This document shows positions 59,404-64,000 of a stretch of DNA of 64,000 nt, in pieces (position 1 is the stretch's first letter; every line of letters begins with the position of its first letter). The notes under the pieces were generated by a model. The model worked only from the letters and a program-made list of their open reading frames with translations. It did no database searches and had not been told where the DNA came from. Origin of the DNA: Moraxella nasibovis. GTDB lineage: Bacteria; Pseudomonadota; Gammaproteobacteria; Pseudomonadales; Moraxellaceae. The position numbers and the translations under genes were made by a program. The stretch spans positions 1,674,001-1,738,000 of the forward strand of contig NZ_CP089975.1 in the NCBI RefSeq assembly GCF_029581575.1. The letters are read 5' to 3'.

Positions 59404-59708
59404 AAAGCATCCTTTGAATAATAGTCTTTGATGATGGTCTTAGTGATGATGGGTTAATGTTGGGCTGATGTGGCAAATTTCAATACGCATAAATCTGCTG
59501 TGATGAGCTTGTACAATTTGATAAAAAAATGACAAAAAATGGTTAATTTTCTGACAATATGTTAAAATTGTCATAAAACTGTCATGTTCGTGGGATAAAA
59601 TGCCGCAGTGTTCATTGGGCAGTTTATTTTTTGTCATTATTCAGGATTAAAACACCCAAAGTCACTTTTGGTGCTTAATCAAGTCTTTTTAAGTCTTTTG
59701 GCGGATTT
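59404..59708. other. Divergent promoter region of the FFLEELY-type gene and pit
   Basis: About 305 AT-rich bases. The only recognisable element is the Pho-box-like site at 59568-59585. Confidence 0.6.
59568..59585 (+). promoter_or_regulatory. Pho box (PhoB site) upstream of pit
   Basis: TTGTCATAAAACTGTCAT differs from the enteric Pho box (CTGTCATAWAWCTGTCAY) at a single position, the first base. Two TGTCA half sites stand 11 bases apart. The pit ATG is 124 bases downstream. Confidence 0.75.
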
Positions 59709-61298
59709 ATGGTAAATTCAGCAAAACAAACCACGCCGATGTGGGCAAATGTGTTTTTTGCGCTACTGCTGGCGGCAGTTTGTGTTTATTTTGCATTCTG
59801 GGGGCTGGCGTACACAGCTCATCAGCAGGTCTTGCTGTTCATGGTGGCAAGTTTCTTTGGCATCTTTATGGCGTTCAACATCGGCGGTAACGATGTGGCA
59901 AATTCGTTCGGCACTTCGGTGGGCGCAGGCACGCTGACGGTAACGCAAGCCCTTGCTGTGGCAGCGATTTTTGAGGTGTCGGGTGCCGTGCTGGCGGGTG
60001 CTGCGGTGACAGACACGATTCGTAGCGGCATTGTGGACATTGGCGGCCTTGGCGTGACGCCAAATCAGTTTATCTATCTGATGCTCTCAGCGCTGGCGGC
60101 AGCGGCATTTTGGCTGCTATTTGCCACCAAAAAAGGTCTGCCAGTCTCGACCACGCACGCCATCATCGGCGGCATCGTAGGTTCAAGCATCGTGCTTGGC
60201 ATCAGCATGGGCGGCACAGACCTTGCTTTTTCTACCGTTAAATGGTCAAAAATCGGTGAAATCGCCATCTCGTGGGTGGCATCACCCCTGCTTGGCGGCG
60301 TCTTGTCATACATCTTATATAGCCTGATTAAGCGCAATATCTTGGCATATAACGAAAAGGTTGAGGTGCGTGTCAAAGAGCTAAAAGCGCAGAAAAAGCT
60401 GTTAAAGCGTGAGCAAAAAGAACACTTTGAAAGCCTAAGCGACGACGACAAGCTGCCGTACACCACCGCCCTACTGCGTGACCAAGAGGCGTTTAGTGAG
60501 GGCGAATGCCACCGAGATGAGCTAGAAACGGACTATTACCGCTCGCTGCATGACATCGAAAATGAACGCAGCAGCATGGATACACTGAAAGCTTTGAAAA
60601 CTTGGGTGCCGCTCATCGCTGCACTGGGTGCGGTCATCATGACGGCGATGGTGGTATTTAAGGGTCTGTCTAATACAGGTCTAAATCTGTCTCCGCTGCA
60701 CGCCTGCCTTGTGATGGGTATGATCGGTGCGATGGTGTGGCTTACCGCCTTTATCTACACCAAGACCATTCGTGGCAAGCACAAAGAGGACTTGGGCAAG
60801 GCAACCTTCATCATGTTCAGCTGGATGCAGGTGTTTACAGCGTGTGCCTTTGCGTTCAGTCATGGTTCTAATGACATCGCCAATGCGGTCGGTCCCTTTG
60901 TGGCGATTTTGGATGTGATCAAAGAAAACGCCATCGCCGCCAAAGCCACCGTGCCTGCACCTGTCATGCTGACCTTTGGTGTGTCGCTCATTGTCGGACT
61001 GTGGTTCATCGGCAAAGAAGTCATTCAGACAGTCGGTACCAACCTTACCGAAATGCACCCAGCATCAGGCTTTGCCGCAGAGCTTGCGGCGGCGGCAGTG
61101 GTCATGGGCGCATCAAGCCTTGGTATTCCTGTATCAAGCACACACATTTTGGTCGGTGCAGTCCTTGGTATCGGCGTGGTGAACAAAAACACCAACTGGA
61201 AACTGATGAAACCCATCGGTCTGGCATGGATCATCACCCTGCCCGCAGCAGCTGGCATGAGCGCACTACTATTCTTATTGCTAAGCAACATTTTATAA
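59709..61298 (+). CDS. pit: Pit-family inorganic phosphate transporter
   Basis: 529 residues, about 11-12 membrane helices, PiT/Pho4 family. Duplicated signature: FNIGGNDVANSFGTSVGAGT near residue 57 and FSHGSNDIANAVGPF near residue 385. A charged central loop (about 215-300, VKELKAQKKLLKREQKEHF) divides the halves. Moves phosphate (as metal-phosphate complex) with protons. The Pho box upstream implies phosphate control. Confidence 0.92.
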   Translation: MVNSAKQTTPMWANVFFALLLAAVCVYFAFWGLAYTAHQQVLLFMVASFFGIFMAFNIGGNDVANSFGTSVGAGTLTVTQALAVAAIFEVSGAVLAGAAVTDTIRSGIVDIGGLGVTPNQFIYLMLSALAAAAFWLLFATKKGLPVSTTHAIIGGIVGSSIVLGISMGGTDLAFSTVKWSKIGEIAISWVASPLLGGVLSYILYSLIKRNILAYNEKVEVRVKELKAQKKLLKREQKEHFESLSDDDKLPYTTALLRDQEAFSEGECHRDELETDYYRSLHDIENERSSMDTLKALKTWVPLIAALGAVIMTAMVVFKGLSNTGLNLSPLHACLVMGMIGAMVWLTAFIYTKTIRGKHKEDLGKATFIMFSWMQVFTACAFAFSHGSNDIANAVGPFVAILDVIKENAIAAKATVPAPVMLTFGVSLIVGLWFIGKEVIQTVGTNLTEMHPASGFAAELAAAAVVMGASSLGIPVSSTHILVGAVLGIGVVNKNTNWKLMKPIGLAWIITLPAAAGMSALLFLLLSNIL

Positions 61299-61310
61299 GC
61301 CGCACTCACC

Positions 61311-61347
61311 AAAACCTCGCCAAGAGACTTGCTTGGCGGGGTTTTTA
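61311..61347 (+). terminator. Terminator after pit
   Basis: AACCTCGCCAAG / CTTGGCGGGGTT hairpin with T5, 12 bases after the stop. Confidence 0.87.
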
Positions 61348-61380
61348 GATTACCAGCCTATAGCCACATGACACCCATCA

Positions 61381-61414
61381 AAAAAACGCAAACCAACCTG
61401 ATTTGCGTTTTTTA
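61381..61414 (-). terminator. Terminator after the MliC-like gene
   Basis: AAAAACGCAAA / TTTGCGTTTTT hairpin; A-run on the plus strand serves leftward transcription, T-run serves rightward. Confidence 0.85.
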
Positions 61415-61445
61415 TTAAAGGCATGATTAAATCATCAGATCAATA

Positions 61446-61925
61446 TTAAGATGCGACCACAGGTGCTTTGTGCTTGTGTGGCTTTTTGTCAAATTTGACT
61501 CTTTCGCAGTTAAGCTCTGTCGTGACATTTTTGGCATCCTTCACAGACAGCACGCCGATATTGCCCTTGCTGTGCCATTCGTATTTGGCAGAAGCATTGA
61601 CATCATTGACAAAACGCTCGCCAGACGCCGCAGGTGCAGCTTTCATGTCCACTGACACCTCATTTAGGTTCCAAGATGGTGCGTTGATGCGTGTTTTGAT
61701 CAGGTCATGCTCTGGCACATGATGCACTTTGATGGCAGCGTCGTTTTCACACTGGAACGCCTGGAAGTGACCACGCTCACCCTTTTTCTCGCCTTTGTGG
61801 TGCTTATGCTTTTCTACATGGTGATGGTGCGCCTTGCCCTTGTCAGCGACGGGTGCTGTGGTGCTGGCACAGCCAGTCATAACCAATGCAGAAACAACAC
61901 CAGTTGCAATCAATAATTTTTTCAT
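61446..61925 (-). CDS. MliC-like lipoprotein (lysozyme inhibitor family) with His-rich linker
   Basis: 159 residues. Lipoprotein signal MKKLLIATGVVSALVMTGCAS (Cys19), a His/Lys-rich linker (HHHHVEKHKHHKGEKKGERG), then FQCENDAAIKVHH, AAPAASGERFVN and YEWHSKGNIGVLSVKD ending in LNCERVKF. Pattern Cys...SGxRY...W.KG..A.L...Cys is that of MliC/PliC C-type lysozyme inhibitors, to which the Neisseria adhesin complex protein also belongs. Predicted to guard peptidoglycan from host lysozyme; the His stretch may bind metal. The frame is open to 62003 but AAAGGAA stands before ATG 61925. Confidence 0.72.
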   Translation of the reverse strand: MKKLLIATGVVSALVMTGCASTTAPVADKGKAHHHHVEKHKHHKGEKKGERGHFQAFQCENDAAIKVHHVPEHDLIKTRINAPSWNLNEVSVDMKAAPAASGERFVNDVNASAKYEWHSKGNIGVLSVKDAKNVTTELNCERVKFDKKPHKHKAPVVAS

Positions 61926-62266
61926 GATAAATTCCTTTGAATGAGTTAAAATCAGGACAGCGAATAAAATGGACAAATCCCTGAAAATGAGATTTATTTC
62001 CAAAATTCAATTTTTAGTATAACGCAAAATCTCGCTAAAATTGTTACAAAATTGCACATAATTATGGTGAAATTGTATACAAACTCTCAAATTGATGGTG
62101 TGGCTTGCTGACACTTGCTTAATATGAGCATCAAGCAAATAAATGGTGGTTATTTTAGCGGTTATTTTGCACATTGCTGTCTTTATGAACCGCCTTTATG
62201 ATGGTATGATGATGGCATCTTGGCGTATTGTCAATTCAGCTTTAATATAAACTTTAAGGAGCGGGT
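61926..62266. other. Intergenic region between the MliC-like gene and the nitronate monooxygenase gene
   Basis: About 340 AT-rich bases between divergent genes. Apart from AAGGAG just before ATG 62267 nothing specific was recognised. Confidence 0.5.
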
Positions 62267-63286
62267 ATGAGCGCATTTATGGAAAAACTGGCATTAACCA
62301 CCCCCATCATTCAAGCACCGATGGCAGGCGCAAGCAATGCCGACTTTGTGGCAAAGGCATGTCAGCTTGGTGTATTGGGCTCGCTTGGGGCGGGCATGAT
62401 GTCGCCAAGCCAAATCAAAGATGAGATCGGTCGCATCAAGGCGCAGACATCTGCCGCTTTTAATGTCAATCTGATGATCCTAGACGAACAGCTGACCGAA
62501 CACTATGCCGCCCCCATGCCATCTTGGCTGTCAGAGCTTTATGATGAGCTTGGCGTCACACCGAGCATGGATGCAAAGCCTGCACACACCTTTGCCGAGC
62601 AATTTGCCGTGCTGCTTGATGAGCCTGTGCCTGTGGCAAGCTTTACTTTTGGGATTTTAAGCCAAGCGCAAGTTGCAGCCTTGCATGAAGTCGGCACACT
62701 GGTGGTCGGGACGGCAAACACACCAGATGAAGTGCAGGCGTGGCAGGCTGTGGGTGCGGATGCGGTGGTGGTGCAAGGTGCTGGCGCTGGCGGTCATCAA
62801 GGCGGCTGGCTGGATGTGGATGGCAAAAAGACAGACACCTTGACGCTATTAAAGCTTGCCAAAGCCAGCTCAGACATCACTCTCATCGCCACAGGTGGCA
62901 TTGCCAGCCGTGAAGATGTACGGTGTATGCTAGATGGTGGCGCAGATGCTGTGGCGGTGGGTACGACATTTTTAACCACCCAAGAAAGCCCGATCAGCCC
63001 ACTTTGGAAGGATAAATTATTACAAGCCAAAGCATCAGATACTCGGCTGACTCGCCTATATTCTGGCAAATGGGCAAGGGGCATAGAGACAGACTACATG
63101 CGCCGCTTTGCCGATAAAGACAATGATAGCCTGCCCACCTACCCCACCCTAAATGCCATGACCAAGTCGCTAAGGGCGCACGGAGCAAGCAACAAAAATA
63201 CCGATTATATGTCGCTTTGGTGTGGCGTTGGTGTGGCAAATTGCCGTGATGAGAGCATGGAGACGCTGATAAAAAGGCTCAGCTAG
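62267..63286 (+). CDS. NAD(P)H-dependent flavin oxidoreductase / nitronate monooxygenase
   Basis: 339 residues, FMN-binding TIM barrel of the 2-nitropropane dioxygenase family. Seen: PIIQAPMAGASNADFVAKA at the N-terminus, VVQGAGAGGHQGGW (residues about 165-180) carrying the family's catalytic-type His, IATGGIASREDVRCMLDGGADAVAVGTTF for the FMN phosphate, and the C-terminal LWCGVGVANCRD. Such enzymes oxidise nitronates or act as NADH:quinone reductases; the true substrate here is open. AAGGAG precedes the ATG. Confidence 0.86.
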   Translation: MSAFMEKLALTTPIIQAPMAGASNADFVAKACQLGVLGSLGAGMMSPSQIKDEIGRIKAQTSAAFNVNLMILDEQLTEHYAAPMPSWLSELYDELGVTPSMDAKPAHTFAEQFAVLLDEPVPVASFTFGILSQAQVAALHEVGTLVVGTANTPDEVQAWQAVGADAVVVQGAGAGGHQGGWLDVDGKKTDTLTLLKLAKASSDITLIATGGIASREDVRCMLDGGADAVAVGTTFLTTQESPISPLWKDKLLQAKASDTRLTRLYSGKWARGIETDYMRRFADKDNDSLPTYPTLNAMTKSLRAHGASNKNTDYMSLWCGVGVANCRDESMETLIKRLS

Positions 63287-63341
63287 TGCTTTTATCTTAG
63301 CGCCCTTTTGTTTTGATACTCTTTACAATGACCGTTAGCGC

Positions 63342-63378
63342 AAAAAAACGGAATAGACTTTGAACCTCTTCCGTTTTT
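63342..63378 (+). terminator. Terminator between the monooxygenase gene and nhaA
   Basis: AAAACGGAA / TTCCGTTTT hairpin with A- and T-runs on either side; suits both convergent genes. Confidence 0.75.
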
Positions 63379-63405
63379 ATTACTCTTACCTTAAGTCAAG
63401 CTCAA

Positions 63406-64000
63406 TCAATGTTTTTTAAGCTCATCTGTCCCCAGATACATGTCATTGCTCTCGGCAAGTGTTGGGTTATCGGCATCTTTGATATTGCGACGCAGCACCA
63501 AATAGCCTACGATGCCTGCGATGAGTGAGCCGCCAATGATGCCAATTCGGGGGTCAAATTCCTCTGGAACGCCGCCAAAGGCAAGCCCTGAGATGAACAA
63601 ACTCATGGTAAAGCCGATACCACAAAGCATGGAGACGCCATAAATTTGCATCATGGTTGTGTCTTTTGGCAAGCTTGCCATTTTGGTTTTTAAAGCAAGG
63701 AATACCGCACCCATGACGCCCACCTGTTTACCAATAAATAAACCTGCGGCGATGCCCAGTGGCACAGGATGTAGTAGACTGCTGATGCCTGCCCCAGCCA
63801 GCGACACGCCCGCATTGGCGAAGGCAAACAGTGGCAAAATCCCAAACGCCACCGTATTATGCAAGTCATGTTCAAGCTCTTCAAGTGGCGAATGTTCTGG
63901 GTCTTTTTTGTTTTTTAGCGGGATAAAAAACGCCAATGCCACACCCGCCAAAGTCGCATGAATGCCCGACTTTAATAGCGCCGCCCACATGATTAGTCCG
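63406..64000 (-). CDS. nhaA: Na+/H+ antiporter NhaA (C-terminal part, cut by window end)
   Basis: About 198 residues visible; the frame runs off the right end. [65 protein letters not shown] and [15 protein letters not shown] are hallmarks of NhaA helices 8-12. The catalytic Asp pair lies in the missing N-terminal half. Expels sodium in exchange for protons. The C-terminal tail ends in Lys-Lys-His. Confidence 0.9.
   Translation of the reverse strand, partial: GLIMWAALLKSGIHATLAGVALAFFIPLKNKKDPEHSPLEELEHDLHNTVAFGILPLFAFANAGVSLAGAGISSLLHPVPLGIAAGLFIGKQVGVMGAVFLALKTKMASLPKDTTMMQIYGVSMLCGIGFTMSLFISGLAFGGVPEEFDPRIGIIGGSLIAGIVGYLVLRRNIKDADNPTLAESNDMYLGTDELKKH

Overview
The window looks like a chromosomal segment of a Moraxella-type gammaproteobacterium (Moraxellaceae). 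This rests on gene content and style: a YadA-type trimeric adhesin with a poly-G tract, a pilV-pilW-pilX-pilY1 minor pilin cluster, a FFLEELY-type protein, two RsmE paralogues, a Pseudomonas-like metal-site HemB and short AT-rich intergenic DNA. The species cannot be fixed from sequence reading alone. Almost all of the window is single-copy housekeeping DNA; no tRNA, rRNA, insertion sequence, prophage or CRISPR array was seen.

Layout. 1-6.9 kb: tRNA methyltransferase cmoM, an RsmE paralogue, Kdo transferase waaA, aminopeptidase pepN and the lipoprotein pal. 7-16 kb: an outer-membrane barrel protein, the minor pilin operon pilV-W-X-Y1, a comF-family gene, phospholipase pldA, a DUF3465 lipoprotein and ruvB. 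16.5-31.5 kb: dacC, hemB, maeB, cysS, mdh, slt, a frameshifted Sel1-like gene, a non-canonical Nramp transporter, miaB and a DUF2789 gene. 31.7-41.6 kb: the ammonium assimilation genes glnA, gltD and gltB, then a large MscS-type channel. 41.7-46.3 kb: a trimeric autotransporter with 402-bp tandem repeats and two short simple-sequence repeats. 46.6-54.3 kb: ahcY with its leader, an AT-rich block (DUF1294, tag, an unknown membrane protein), rsmE-dinB, sdhE-ygfX, a YidB-like gene and a HAD hydrolase. 54.4-59.4 kb: a small colicin D-like toxin/immunity pair set between related repeats, then ubiE-ubiJ-ubiB and a FFLEELY-type gene. 59.5-64 kb: a Pit phosphate transporter behind a Pho-box-like site, a MliC-like lipoprotein, a nitronate monooxygenase-type enzyme and the C-terminal part of nhaA, cut by the window end.

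Three points stand out. First, the ahcY leader carries all the parts of an S-adenosylhomocysteine (SAH) riboswitch in AT-rich form, with compensatory changes, and an 8-bp alternative pairing that covers the ahcY start codon; this gives a readable ON-switch mechanism. Second, the trimeric adhesin is out of frame by one base in a G10 tract inside its signal peptide, which looks like a phase-OFF state, and a hexamer repeat lies just upstream. Third, a free-standing colicin D-like nuclease domain and matching immunity gene sit between two related repeat copies, with a VENN-like junction just before the toxin start codon, as if displaced from a larger contact-dependent toxin.

Functional links: glnA-gltD-gltB form the GS-GOGAT route; maeB and mdh act around malate; ubiE-J-B make ubiquinone; sdhE serves the quinone-linked succinate dehydrogenase; pal, waaA, pldA, dacC and slt maintain the envelope; pili, the adhesin and the MliC-like lipoprotein face the host.
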